34,927 nucleotides of DNA, taken from Bacteroidales bacterium. GTDB lineage: Bacteria > Bacteroidota > Bacteroidia > Bacteroidales > UBA3824. The notes beneath the pieces were generated by a model. It did not search any database. It saw nothing but the letters and a program-made list of their open reading frames with translations, and had not been told where the DNA came from. Within the stretch, counting starts at the first letter, position 1. Each line of letters opens with the position of its first letter. Shown here piece after piece: positions 8,471 through 17,211 of this stretch. The position numbers and the translations under genes were made by a program. The stretch is from positions 1 through 34,927 of the forward strand of contig JAFPYT010000147.1 of the NCBI GenBank assembly GCA_017394445.1. The letters run 5' to 3'.

Positions 8471-9895
8471 ATGACCGACGTTTCGGAAAATATTGATTCT
8501 ACCGACCGTATAGCATCGCTTATACGCGAAAAAAACGAACTAAGTCAGCAACTTAAACAGTTGTCGGCAATGTATGATTCGCTTATGGCCGAAAAAGAAC
8601 GCCTTGAAAGCATACTTTCGGTGGTTCCGGCTCAATATGTGCCCGAAAGTGTTAAAGTTGACACCTCTCAGCAGCATTTGCTTAAATTTAAGATGGTGAC
8701 CGTGATGTATCTCGACATCCGCGCTACAGCGAGCCTCACCTCTTGCGAAAACTCTGCCGAGGCTATCGACGAACTTGATCAGGTGATGTTTCATTTCAAC
8801 GACATTGCCGAAAAATACCGCCTGCAGGTGAGCAAAACCATAGGATACTCTTTTCTCTGTGCCGGCGGAATACCTATCAAGAATATAACCAACCCAATCG
8901 ACGTGGTTCTTGCAGCATTAGAAATGAACGATTATCTTCAAACCGTTTCGTATAGGGCTGCCGATACCAATGGTGAAAAATTTTGGCAGTTGCGCATAGG
9001 TATTCATACAGGTCCTGTAACTGCCACAGCATCAGGACGCAAGAAAATTTCTTACGACATCAAGGGCGATACCGTAAACAATGCTTCGCGTATTGCCGCC
9101 GCTGCCGAAGTGAATAAAATTAATATTTCGGTTTTTACCTACGAACTTGTAAAAGAGTTTTTTGTAACCGACTTTTGCGGTGTTATCCCTGTGAAATACC
9201 GCGATTTAGAGATGTATCAAATTAAACGTCTAAAAAAAGATTACTCGGTGAATGTGAATAGGGGAGTGTATCCCAACGGATGTTTCCAAATTAAATATTT
9301 GCTTCGCCAATTTACTGATTTGCAAGAATTTATTCTTGATAAGCTTGACCGCGAACTGCCTCCTTTTCTTTATTACCACAACACCCGACACACTATCGAC
9401 GTAATTAATCAAGTGGAGATTCTTGGATATGGCGAAGGCGTTAGCGACGAAGAACTGCTTTTGCTCAAAACCGCAGCCCTGTTTCACGATACTGGCTACA
9501 TTGTGGGATCCGAAAACCACGAATATTTTGGAACTCAAATTGCTCGCGATATTCTGCCAAATTACAACTATACTCAGGATCAGATTGACAGAATTTGCAG
9601 CTTGATACTTGCAACAAAACTTCCGCCCAACCCCACCAATATTTTTGAGCGCATTATTTGCGATGCCGACCTCGTTTACCTTGGCAGAACTGACTTTATT
9701 CCTGTTTCTAATATGCTCTACGATGAGTTGAAGGCTCTTGGCAGCAATCTCGATATTGATGCGTGGAATCAAAAACAGGTGGATTTCCTTACCAAACACC
9801 ATTATTTTACCGAAACCGCTATCAAAGTGCTTGAAGTAGGCAAGGAGTATCAGATAGAACGCCTTAAAAAACTTATTGCCAAACCTAATGCGTAA
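8471..9895 (+). CDS. Class III nucleotide cyclase fused to a PDE-like HD domain
   Basis: A 474-residue soluble signalling protein. Residues about 15-50 are a predicted coiled coil. A class III cyclase domain follows (about 72-255): first metal aspartate D82 (YLDIR), adenine-contact pair K122 (KTIG) and D196 (YDIKGD), transition-state N203 and R207 (VNNASR). The second metal aspartate, expected right after KTIG, is tyrosine (Y126). The C-terminal half (about 275-465) is an HD domain with a class I phosphodiesterase-like signature YHNTRHTIDV (H303, H307), FHD (H339, D340) and CDAD (D398/D400). The protein could thus make or sense a cyclic nucleotide and degrade it. The cyclase half may be inactive. 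It sits alone after a terminator, with a weak promoter-like TTTTG-N20-TAACTTGC at 8421-8453. Confidence 0.85.
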   Translation: MTDVSENIDSTDRIASLIREKNELSQQLKQLSAMYDSLMAEKERLESILSVVPAQYVPESVKVDTSQQHLLKFKMVTVMYLDIRATASLTSCENSAEAIDELDQVMFHFNDIAEKYRLQVSKTIGYSFLCAGGIPIKNITNPIDVVLAALEMNDYLQTVSYRAADTNGEKFWQLRIGIHTGPVTATASGRKKISYDIKGDTVNNASRIAAAAEVNKINISVFTYELVKEFFVTDFCGVIPVKYRDLEMYQIKRLKKDYSVNVNRGVYPNGCFQIKYLLRQFTDLQEFILDKLDRELPPFLYYHNTRHTIDVINQVEILGYGEGVSDEELLLLKTAALFHDTGYIVGSENHEYFGTQIARDILPNYNYTQDQIDRICSLILATKLPPNPTNIFERIICDADLVYLGRTDFIPVSNMLYDELKALGSNLDIDAWNQKQVDFLTKHHYFTETAIKVLEVGKEYQIERLKKLIAKPNA

Positions 9896-9940
9896 CTGTA
9901 AATGATTTAGTATAAATCTCTTTAATTCAAACTATTATTT

Positions 9941-11200
9941 ATGAACGAAAAACTTTTGTCCTTTATTTGGTTTAATAGACTTTTTCCACAGTCGGCACTC
10001 GTAACCACACAAGGCGAAAGTATCAGCATAATTAACCCTGGATTTACCAATAATGATTCTGGACCCGATATTACTGATGCTCAAATACGTATCGGCGATA
10101 TTCTTTGGGCAGGGAATATCGAACTCCATGTTAAATCGTCGCATTGGCAAATGCACCGTCATGATGACAATCCAGCATACTCCAACATAATTCTCCATAT
10201 AGTTTTTCAAGACGATAAACCGCTTAAAGATGCCAAAGGCAACCTTGTACCCACACTTGTGCTGCCTTTTGAGCAGAAATATTCCGAAGTGTATCACAAT
10301 CTGCTCACCACAAAAGATTTCCACCTTTGCCGCTGTGGGTTTGAGCGTTTTGGAGAGTTAAAAACAGCATCTTTTTTCGACCGTCTTGCAAGCGACCGCC
10401 TTAAATCGAAAGCAATGGCTGTACTTGAGGCTCTTAAACTCAATAATGGCGATTGGAAAGAGACCTTTTGGCAAACTCTCGCCTCGGCATTTGGCTTAGG
10501 CAAAAATGCATTCCCGTTTAAGCAGTTGGCGCAGTCGGTTCCGTTTCCGATTGTGGAGAAAAACCGTCATCAAATCAACAACATAGTAGCAATTCTCTAT
10601 GGACAGGCTGGATTCTTTTCTCTAAAAAAATTCTCGGGAGAAGAGTATCTCAACATTCAGCGCGAATACTATTATCACAAGCAGAAATATAATCTAACGC
10701 CCATAGAACCATCGTTGTGGAAATTTGCCGGCATTCGTCCTGTCAACTTTCCCGACCGTAGAATTTTGCAGTTGGCAGTGCTTGTAGGCACTTCTGAGAA
10801 TCTTTTTTCGCAAATGTTGGATGCCCAAAACTTATCCGACGTTTATAAACTTTTTGATATCGATGTTGATAATAAGAGTTTTTCAATTATTCCCGACACA
10901 CCTTTGGCAAAACTCGGCAGCGAAACACTCAATCTACTTGTAATCAATCTTGTATGTCCGTTTCTCTATGCACATTCGTTGTATTACAAAAATGACGAAT
11001 TTGCCCAGCGTGCTGTGTCGTTTTTAGAGCAGATTCCTCCTGAGAACAATTCTGTTACCAAGTTTATGAAAAGTCAGGGTATACAAGCCCGCTCAGCTCT
11101 TGATTCTCAAGCGTTTCTCTATCTACGCAACGATTTCTGCCGCCCAAAACGCTGCATTGAGTGCCAAGTGGGACGCTATATTGTTATTAATGCTCTTTAA
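9941..11200 (+). CDS. DUF2851 family protein
   Basis: A 419-residue protein of the DUF2851 family, common in Bacteroidota and of unknown function. The N-terminal region carries the family pattern: FIWFNRLF, NDSGPDITDAQIRIG (around 38-52) and WAGNIELHVKSSHW (56-69). The D43, E61 and K65 arrangement faintly recalls PD-(D/E)XK nucleases, but this is only a resemblance. The C-terminus has a small Cys cluster, C400, C405 and C408 (CRPKRCIEC), that could bind metal. There is no signal peptide or membrane segment, so it is probably cytoplasmic. It starts 45 bp after the cyclase gene and ends 69 bp before glnN, which has its own promoter. Confidence 0.85.
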   Translation: MNEKLLSFIWFNRLFPQSALVTTQGESISIINPGFTNNDSGPDITDAQIRIGDILWAGNIELHVKSSHWQMHRHDDNPAYSNIILHIVFQDDKPLKDAKGNLVPTLVLPFEQKYSEVYHNLLTTKDFHLCRCGFERFGELKTASFFDRLASDRLKSKAMAVLEALKLNNGDWKETFWQTLASAFGLGKNAFPFKQLAQSVPFPIVEKNRHQINNIVAILYGQAGFFSLKKFSGEEYLNIQREYYYHKQKYNLTPIEPSLWKFAGIRPVNFPDRRILQLAVLVGTSENLFSQMLDAQNLSDVYKLFDIDVDNKSFSIIPDTPLAKLGSETLNLLVINLVCPFLYAHSLYYKNDEFAQRAVSFLEQIPPENNSVTKFMKSQGIQARSALDSQAFLYLRNDFCRPKRCIECQVGRYIVINAL

Positions 11201-11207
11201 TTATTAT

Positions 11208-11238
11208 CTTGTAATATCGTGAATATTATTTATCTTTG
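11208..11238 (+). promoter_or_regulatory. Promoter of glnN
   Basis: CTTG (11208-11211), 19 bp, then TATCTTTG (11231-11238) is an exact -7 match with correct spacing. The predicted start is near 11245, about 25 nt before the ATG. Confidence 0.7.
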
Positions 11239-11269
11239 CACCATCATTTTGCAATAATTTTATCTAATT

Positions 11270-13450
11270 ATGAACGCAATCAGCAGATTCAAAGCGTTAG
11301 AACGCGAATATGGGCACCGTCCCGTACATGTCGACCATTCAAACGACAAGAGTATAACTTTTTACGCTTGCAATGTTTTTGACCAAAGCAAGATGGCTAA
11401 ATACCTTCCCGAATCTATTTTTAAGCAGGTAAAGCAGACAATGGACGAGGGAAAACGTATCGACCGTCAACTTGCCGACCATGTGGCTAATGCCATGAAA
11501 CTTTGGGCATTGCAACTTGGCGTTACTCACTATACACATTGGTTTCAGCCTCTTACCGATCAAAGTGCCGAAAAACACGATTCGTTTTTTACTCTCGATA
11601 ATGGCTTGCCAGTGGAATCGTTTGACGGTAAGGTACTTGCTCAGCAAGAGCCCGATGCTTCGAGTTTCCCTAATGGTGGAATCCGCAATACTTTTGAGGC
11701 TCGCGGATATACTGCATGGGACTGCACTTCGCCTGCTTTTGTAATTGGTTCAACTCTCTGTATTCCAACAATTTTTGTATCATATACCGGCGAAGCGTTA
11801 GACTATAAGACTCCGCTTTTGCGTGCTCTCAATGCTATCGACAAACAAGCTACTGCCGTTTGCCGCTATTTTTTGCCTGATACTAAGAAAGTTATCTCTA
11901 CTCTCGGCTGGGAGCAGGAATATTTCTTGATTGATGAGGCTTTGTTCGATGCACGTCCCGACCTTGTTTCGTGCGGACGTACACTTATGGGGCACAATTC
12001 TGCCAAAAATCAACAGTTAGACGACCATTATTTCGGCTCTATTCCCGAGCGTGTGGTAGAGTTTATGGCTGATTTGGAGGTTGAGTGTCATAAACTTGGA
12101 ATCCCTGTGCGCACCCGCCACAACGAGGTTGCTCCCGGACAGTTTGAATGTGCGCCTATTTTTGAAGAAACCAATCTTGCCGTTGACCACAATATGTTGT
12201 TGATGGAATTGATGATGAAAACCGCCCGCAGGCACAATTTCCGCATACTTTTGCACGAAAAACCATTCGCCGAGGTTAACGGTTCGGGCAAACACAACAA
12301 CTGGTCGCTTGCTGCCGATGGCAAAATCAACCTGCTTTCGCCCGGCAAAGATCACGATTCAAACCTTATGTTTTTAACATTCTTGGTTAACGTTATCAAG
12401 GCGGTTTACAATAATTCTGACCTCTTGCGTGCAAGCATAATGACGGCAGGCAATGAACACCGTCTTGGAGCAAGCGAAGCTCCTCCTGCTATTATTTCGG
12501 TATTTCTCGGTGCACACCTCAGCAAAACTCTTGCTTTGTTGAAAGAAGAAACGTCTAACGGAAAAATACTCGATGCCGCCGCCAAACGCACTATAAATCT
12601 TAATATTGAGCAAATTCCCGAAATACTTTTGGATAATACCGACCGCAACCGCACTTCGCCGTTTGCTTTTACGGGCAATAGATTTGAGTTTCGTGCTGTG
12701 GGTAGCAGTGCCAACTGTGCTTGTCCGCTTATTGTGCTCAACACCATTGTGGCCGCTCAGTTAGAGGCATTTAACAACGAACTTCAGCAATCGCTTTCGG
12801 CGGGAGCAAATCGCGACGAGGCTGTATTAAAGATTTTAGGTAACTACGTCGCAGAGTTTTCGCCCATTTTGTTTGAAGGCAACAATTACAGCGACGAATG
12901 GAAAGAAGAGGCAAAACGCCGTGGATTATCGAATATCACTTCTTGTCCCGAATCTATCAAAGCCTATACTTTAAGTAGCACTATCAAACTTTTTGAAAGT
13001 CAAAAAGTTCTCTCTGAACGCGAACTTTCGGCACGTCAGGATATTTATGCTGAAAATTATCACAAAAAGATACATATCGAATCGCTTGTGATAGCCAACC
13101 TCGCACTCAACCATATTATCCCCACAGCCATTCGCTATCAAAACCTTTTGGTAGAGAACTACAACTGTACCAAAGGATTAGGCTTCGACGAGCTTATCGA
13201 AAACCGTCTCGATACCATTAAATCAATATCAAAACTAATTCTTGTAATCAAAAACGATGTGGCTCAGATGGTTACAGAGCGCGATAAAGCTTGCACCCAG
13301 TCTACCAATTTGCAAAAAGCATTGGCTTACAACACATCTGTAAAACCGTTTTTATCGTCGATACGCAGCAGCATCGATGCCCTCGAAATGATTGTCGACG
13401 ACGAGATGTGGCCCTTGCCCAAATATAGAGAAATGCTTTTCTGCCACTAA
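11270..13450 (+). CDS. glnN: Glutamine synthetase type III (GlnN)
   Basis: A 726-residue glutamine synthetase that condenses ammonia and glutamate at the cost of ATP; the length is typical of the large GSIII class first described in Bacteroides. Visible features are the N-terminal FKALEREYGHRPVHV, the GSIII stretch HWFQPLTDQSAEKHDSF (around 97-113), the catalytic-core motif GWEQEYFLID, RHNEVAPGQFECAPIFE, the KHNNWS ATP-site region, and NRTSPFAFTGNRFEFRAVGS. The long C-terminal helical region is a class hallmark. It is transcribed alone from its own promoter and followed by an inverted-repeat element and a terminator. Cytoplasmic ammonia assimilation is the expected role. Confidence 0.97.
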   Translation: MNAISRFKALEREYGHRPVHVDHSNDKSITFYACNVFDQSKMAKYLPESIFKQVKQTMDEGKRIDRQLADHVANAMKLWALQLGVTHYTHWFQPLTDQSAEKHDSFFTLDNGLPVESFDGKVLAQQEPDASSFPNGGIRNTFEARGYTAWDCTSPAFVIGSTLCIPTIFVSYTGEALDYKTPLLRALNAIDKQATAVCRYFLPDTKKVISTLGWEQEYFLIDEALFDARPDLVSCGRTLMGHNSAKNQQLDDHYFGSIPERVVEFMADLEVECHKLGIPVRTRHNEVAPGQFECAPIFEETNLAVDHNMLLMELMMKTARRHNFRILLHEKPFAEVNGSGKHNNWSLAADGKINLLSPGKDHDSNLMFLTFLVNVIKAVYNNSDLLRASIMTAGNEHRLGASEAPPAIISVFLGAHLSKTLALLKEETSNGKILDAAAKRTINLNIEQIPEILLDNTDRNRTSPFAFTGNRFEFRAVGSSANCACPLIVLNTIVAAQLEAFNNELQQSLSAGANRDEAVLKILGNYVAEFSPILFEGNNYSDEWKEEAKRRGLSNITSCPESIKAYTLSSTIKLFESQKVLSERELSARQDIYAENYHKKIHIESLVIANLALNHIIPTAIRYQNLLVENYNCTKGLGFDELIENRLDTIKSISKLILVIKNDVAQMVTERDKACTQSTNLQKALAYNTSVKPFLSSIRSSIDALEMIVDDEMWPLPKYREMLFCH

Positions 13451-13456
13451 GATAAT

Positions 13457-13584
13457 TAATTAAGGGTTAAAAAAATAGGTTTTTCAAGGCGCACGAAATC
13501 GAAAAACCGGAGTTTACTTAAGGTAAATGAGGATTTTGAGATTGAAGTGCAACGACGAAAAAGCATTTTTTTAGCCCTTAATTA
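13457..13584 (+). repeat. 128-bp element with 20-bp terminal inverted repeats
   Basis: The ends, 13457-13476 and 13565-13584, are inverted copies over 20 bp with one mismatch (T13467 against G13574), which is a U-G pair in plus-strand RNA. Inside are a nested hairpin (GGTTTTTC 13478-13485 with GAAAAACC 13501-13508) and a small central palindrome (TTTAC/GTAAA, 13513-13527). There is no coding sequence. It may be a small dispersed repeat or MITE-like element, or an extended 3' structure of the glnN transcript. No second copy is present in this window. Confidence 0.65.
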
Positions 13585-13592
13585 TAAAAAAC

Positions 13593-13625
13593 AAGCGGGG
13601 CAAGCCTTAAAGACTTGTCCCGCTT
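13593..13625 (+). terminator. Terminator downstream of glnN
   Basis: Stem AAGCGGGGCAAG (13593-13604) with CTTGTCCCGCTT (13614-13625), 12 bp with one G-U pair valid on the plus strand, and a 9-nt loop. It is preceded by an A-rich stretch and followed by a weak T-containing tail. It closes the glnN unit. The remaining intergenic bases to 13750 are A/T-rich with nothing else visible. Confidence 0.75.
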
Positions 13626-13751
13626 TCAATTAAACAACTAAAAAAAGTAGTATTCTCGAACATGAAACACATCTTTTTATACGTTGCAAATTGGTATTAG
13701 TTTCAAAAAATGCGGCTATAAATTTTTTTTTAATATTTTCGCAAAATATAC

Positions 13752-13781
13752 TTTACTGTTAACGGTAATTTTATATCTTTG
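13752..13781 (+). promoter_or_regulatory. Putative promoter of the Cache-GAF-PAS gene
   Basis: TATCTTTG (13774-13781) is an exact -7 match. The upstream TTTA (13752-13755) at 18 bp is a weak -33 box. The leader to the ATG at 13874 would be about 85 nt, longer than for neighbouring genes. Confidence 0.5.
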
Positions 13782-13873
13782 GAAAAAATTATAATGCCCG
13801 TTTTGTTTACTTGTGCATTATGGTTTGATAATTGCTTGTAACTATTTGTTATAGGTGTTAAAAAAATTGATTT

Positions 13874-16276
13874 ATGAACCGGAAGAACAAAAACATAATT
13901 ATGTTGGTGCTTGCGCTGTTTATTGTTTACGGCGCGGGTCTTGCTGTTTTTATATATGGTAAGTATCAAAATACAATTCGCGAAACTTCGCTTTCTACCG
14001 CCAATCTTACCAAAACCAAGGCGATGGAAATATCCGACTATATCAATTCTACTATCAAAACAGCGGGTACTATCAGCAATATGCTCGCCTCTGCTAACGA
14101 AAAATACGGCTACGATATGATGCCGTATATCAATCAAGCTCTTAGCAACTTGGTTTCCGAAAATCCCGAATTTAGTTCTTTTGTGGTTACTTGGGAATAT
14201 TCTGAGGTTAATCCTCAATGGTTTAAACCATACGGACGTTATGTAATGCGGTCGTATCTGCGCGACGGTTTGCCTTATATCACCACCGATACTCTCGACC
14301 TTGAAGGCGAAGTTGGCGACGAAGCTTATTACCAAATGAAAACGGGAACGGTTAAAAACCTATTTACCAATATGTATCTCAGCAATAATGAATCGTTTAT
14401 GCGCACCGAGGCACGCTATGTGTTTGCCGTTGCCACCAAAATTGAGGTTGCAGGCACTTTTGCTGGTACTGTTGCTGTAGAAATTCCCCTTTCTAAAATC
14501 GAAGAAATTCTCAACCGTCAGTCGCTTGAATTGCAAGGCAATGTGTTTGTGCTAACCAACAACGGTAAACTTGCCATTCACCCCAATCCCGATTTTATCA
14601 ACACATTTTTTAAAGATGCATACGCAGGCATCGACCAAATGGGAGGTCTTGCCCGCCAACTTAGCGACGGTACTCTCCGTACTATCGACTATACATATTC
14701 CGACCGTAATATTGGATTTTTTGATTTTTCGCAGAGCGACCATTGCCGTATCAATTTCTATCCCGTTGAGGTTAAAGATAATACCACTCCATGGGCTCTC
14801 GGCTACGAAATTAATTATTCCGAATTTCGTCATAAGGCTTTAAGCGGAGTTAACACCTTTATTATTATAACGTTTTTTGGACTTTTGTTGCTTGCCGTTT
14901 TTGCATATATGTTTTTGAGTTTTGCCACAAAGCCTATGGGCGAGGTTGACGCCGTGCTTCAGAAACTCCGCAGCGGCGATTTCGACAAAATTTCTAAACT
15001 TGAATCATCTGATCAGGATACTCAGAAACTATACAATTCGGTCAACTTTCTTGCCGACCGTATTATGCGTACCACAAAGTTTGCGCGTAGTATGGGTAAG
15101 GGCGACCTTGAAGCCACTTTTGATAACTACGACGAAAACAACGCTCTCGACTCGGCGCTCATTGAGATGCAGAAAAACCTTCTCCACGCCCGCATCGAAG
15201 AGAAAAAGCGTATCGAGGAAAACGAAAAACTTTCTTGGGCTCAAGAAGGTCTTGCGCAGATTGGCGAGTTTCTCCGTATGAACAACGCCGACATCAACGA
15301 CTTTGCTTTCAAAATTATATCTTACCTTGTAAAATATCTTGGAGCATTGCAAGGCGCAATGTTTGTTGCCGAAGAGCGCGACGGCAAAAAGGTGCTGGAG
15401 CAGAAAGCCACCTACGCATTCGACCGCAAAAAGCAACTCACCACCACGGTAGAATTTGGCGAAAGCCTTGTAGGTCGCTGTGCCATAGAGCGCAAGACTA
15501 TTTATATGACCGACGTGCCCGAAGGATACCTTTATATAACATCTGGCTTGGGCGAAAAGAAACCGTCGTGTCTGTTGCTTGTTCCCTTGCAGTTTGAGGA
15601 CGAGGTGCACGGCGTTATCGAAATTGCCTCGCTCAAAGAGATTGGCGAATATCAAATTAAATTTTTCGACAACGTGGCAGAACGTATCGCGTCTACAATA
15701 TCTAATATCAAAAAGAATATCAACAGTGCCGAACTCCTCAACAAATTTTCTACGCAGAGCAACGAACTTGCCCGCCGCGAAAAAGAGATTGCGGCATCAT
15801 ATTCCGACATCAAAAAGGCGCAGAATGAGGTTCGCTTATCCGAACGCGAAATTGTGGCTATTCTTGATGTGCTTGCGCAAACTTCTATCATTACACGTTA
15901 CGACACCACAGGCATTGTGCTCGACCTTCGCGACAAGACACTCGACACCACCGGCTACAAAAAGAACGATATATTGGGTCACAACATCCGCGACGTGCTT
16001 GCCCTCACCAAAGGCGAGATTGTTACTTTTGACCTCTTTTGGAACGATATTCTCAACGGAAAAACCAAAGTGCGATATTTTACCCGTGGCAGCGTGAAGT
16101 TCCGCGAAACTTTCAACCTCCTCTACGACAACGACAACCGTCCGTTTAAAGTGATAAGCGTGGCAGTGCCCGAAAGCAATGTGCAGATACAAGCCGTAGA
16201 AGACAATCCCAACGCTGTTCAGACCAAGGTTATAACAGAAGATTCGCCCGAACGTGAGAATATGCAAAAATTTTAA
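13874..16276 (+). CDS. Cache-HAMP-GAF-PAS transmembrane receptor without output domain
   Basis: An 800-residue membrane receptor. TM1 (about 8-28) and TM2 (about 328-350) enclose a periplasmic region of about 300 residues resembling a double Cache sensor (for example KTGTVKNLFTNMYLS and FVLTNNGKLAIHPN, typical of Cache ligand pockets). After TM2 come a HAMP-like linker with helical region (351-460), a GAF domain (about 465-610, including FGESLVGRCAIERKTIYMTD, a common GAF stretch), a coiled coil (about 610-660) and a PAS-like domain (about 660-775, with TTGYKKNDILGHNIRDVL). I find no histidine kinase, GGDEF, EAL, cyclase, MCP or phosphatase domain after it; the C-terminus is a short polar tail. 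It is transcribed alone, and its partner is unknown. Confidence 0.82.
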   Translation: MNRKNKNIIMLVLALFIVYGAGLAVFIYGKYQNTIRETSLSTANLTKTKAMEISDYINSTIKTAGTISNMLASANEKYGYDMMPYINQALSNLVSENPEFSSFVVTWEYSEVNPQWFKPYGRYVMRSYLRDGLPYITTDTLDLEGEVGDEAYYQMKTGTVKNLFTNMYLSNNESFMRTEARYVFAVATKIEVAGTFAGTVAVEIPLSKIEEILNRQSLELQGNVFVLTNNGKLAIHPNPDFINTFFKDAYAGIDQMGGLARQLSDGTLRTIDYTYSDRNIGFFDFSQSDHCRINFYPVEVKDNTTPWALGYEINYSEFRHKALSGVNTFIIITFFGLLLLAVFAYMFLSFATKPMGEVDAVLQKLRSGDFDKISKLESSDQDTQKLYNSVNFLADRIMRTTKFARSMGKGDLEATFDNYDENNALDSALIEMQKNLLHARIEEKKRIEENEKLSWAQEGLAQIGEFLRMNNADINDFAFKIISYLVKYLGALQGAMFVAEERDGKKVLEQKATYAFDRKKQLTTTVEFGESLVGRCAIERKTIYMTDVPEGYLYITSGLGEKKPSCLLLVPLQFEDEVHGVIEIASLKEIGEYQIKFFDNVAERIASTISNIKKNINSAELLNKFSTQSNELARREKEIAASYSDIKKAQNEVRLSEREIVAILDVLAQTSIITRYDTTGIVLDLRDKTLDTTGYKKNDILGHNIRDVLALTKGEIVTFDLFWNDILNGKTKVRYFTRGSVKFRETFNLLYDNDNRPFKVISVAVPESNVQIQAVEDNPNAVQTKVITEDSPERENMQKF

Positions 16277-16284
16277 CCAAAAAT

Positions 16285-16316
16285 TTTGTTTTTGTTGAAT
16301 AAACCTTTTACTTTTG
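16285..16316 (+). promoter_or_regulatory. Promoter of the DUF177-rpmF cluster
   Basis: TTTG (16285-16288), 20 bp, TACTTTTG (16309-16316): both boxes and the spacing match the consensus. The transcript start is predicted near 16323, about 20 nt before the ATG. Confidence 0.8.
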
Positions 16317-16341
16317 CGCCAATTTCTACATCATAACGATT

Positions 16342-16869
16342 ATGGCGAAAAACAACTTTGTAGTAGATTACAAAACGATGACAGCAGGACGCCACGAGAT
16401 GAATTTCCATCTCGACGGTAGTTTTTTTGCTCAATTTGCCGAATCGGAGTTCCAAAACGGAAAAATCGACGTTGATGTAACGGCTGATATTTCGGAGTAT
16501 GCGCTCAAATTTGGGTTCGACATCAGAGGGACTGTAGAAGTGGAGTGCGACCGCTGCCTTGGTTTGTTCAATCTCCCTATTGAGGGATATTTTGAACTCA
16601 ACGTTAAGTTTGGCGACCAGACAAGCGACCCTGCCGAAGCCGATGACGAAATCGTGCTTTCGTACGACGAGACAAAACTCGACCTTTCGCACCATATATA
16701 TGAATATATAGTGCTGAGCGTTCCGGCAAGGAGAGTGCACCCAAACGGTATCGACGGCCTGCCCACTTGCGACCCCGATATGAGTGCCACCCTCGAAGTA
16801 CTTGAGGCGCACGACAATGTTTTAGAAACCGACCCGAGATGGGATCAGTTGCGCAACTATGAATTTTGA
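16342..16869 (+). CDS. yceD: DUF177 / YceD family protein
   Basis: A 175-residue cytoplasmic protein of the YceD/DUF177 family, which throughout bacteria is encoded next to rpmF. Bacterial and plant members have been linked to 23S rRNA maturation. The family CDRCLG motif is at about residues 67-72 (VEVECDRCLGLFNLPI), followed by an acidic stretch (EADDEIVLSYDE) and the conserved LSHHIYEYIVLSVPARRVHP. rpmF follows 44 bp downstream, as expected. Confidence 0.9.
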   Translation: MAKNNFVVDYKTMTAGRHEMNFHLDGSFFAQFAESEFQNGKIDVDVTADISEYALKFGFDIRGTVEVECDRCLGLFNLPIEGYFELNVKFGDQTSDPAEADDEIVLSYDETKLDLSHHIYEYIVLSVPARRVHPNGIDGLPTCDPDMSATLEVLEAHDNVLETDPRWDQLRNYEF

Positions 16870-16913
16870 AATTGTATAATTAAAAGGTATAACGTATTAA
16901 ATATTATTAAAAA

Positions 16914-17105
16914 ATGGCACATCCTAAGCACAAAACCTCGAAGACGAGAAGAGACAAAAGAAGAACCCACTATAAAGCGGTAGCACCCACCCTTACAAAA
17001 TGCAGCAACTGCGGCGCAACTATTCAGTCGCACACTGTTTGCCCTGAATGTGGATATTACAGAGGCCAACTCGCTATCGACAAGTCAGCAGCGGCCGCCG
17101 AGTAG
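16914..17105 (+). CDS. rpmF: 50S ribosomal protein L32
   Basis: A 63-residue ribosomal protein bL32. The N-terminus MAHPKHKTSKTRRDKRR is the conserved basic rRNA-binding tail. A zinc ribbon is intact: C30-x2-C33 (CSNC) and C43-x2-C46 (CPEC). It lies in the usual DUF177-rpmF-fabH order. The gap to fabH (106 bp) contains a separate promoter. Confidence 0.98.
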   Translation: MAHPKHKTSKTRRDKRRTHYKAVAPTLTKCSNCGATIQSHTVCPECGYYRGQLAIDKSAAAAE

Positions 17106-17140
17106 CATTATGCTGCAACAGAATGAAATTTAGACAGATG

Positions 17141-17169
17141 GCGGAATGTTGCGCCCTTTGCGGAATGTT
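17141..17169 (+). repeat. 10-bp direct repeat in the fabH promoter
   Basis: GCGGAATGTT occurs at 17141-17150 and again at 17160-17169, a 19-bp period of about two helical turns. The first copy overlaps the -33 region and the second sits in the spacer just before the -7 box, the layout of an operator. No known regulator site is recognised. Confidence 0.6.
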
Positions 17170-17179
17170 CCTACATTTG
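17149..17179 (+). promoter_or_regulatory. Promoter of fabH-accBC
   Basis: TTG (17149-17151), 20 bp, TACATTTG (17172-17179) is an exact -7 match. The predicted start is near 17186. It allows fabH and accBC to be expressed separately from rpmF. Confidence 0.6.
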
Positions 17180-17211
17180 TCTTTTTTGTTTTTTTCAGAT
17201 AATATTTCTTT

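Noticed and set aside
8540..9802. Minus-strand open frames inside the cyclase gene
   Set aside because: The plus frame carries intact cyclase and HD motifs, so the antisense frames are coincidental.
9980..10160. PD-(D/E)XK nuclease assignment for the DUF2851 protein
   Set aside because: Only a loose D, E and K arrangement is visible and the E-to-K spacing is not the usual one; it is kept as a remark, not as a call.
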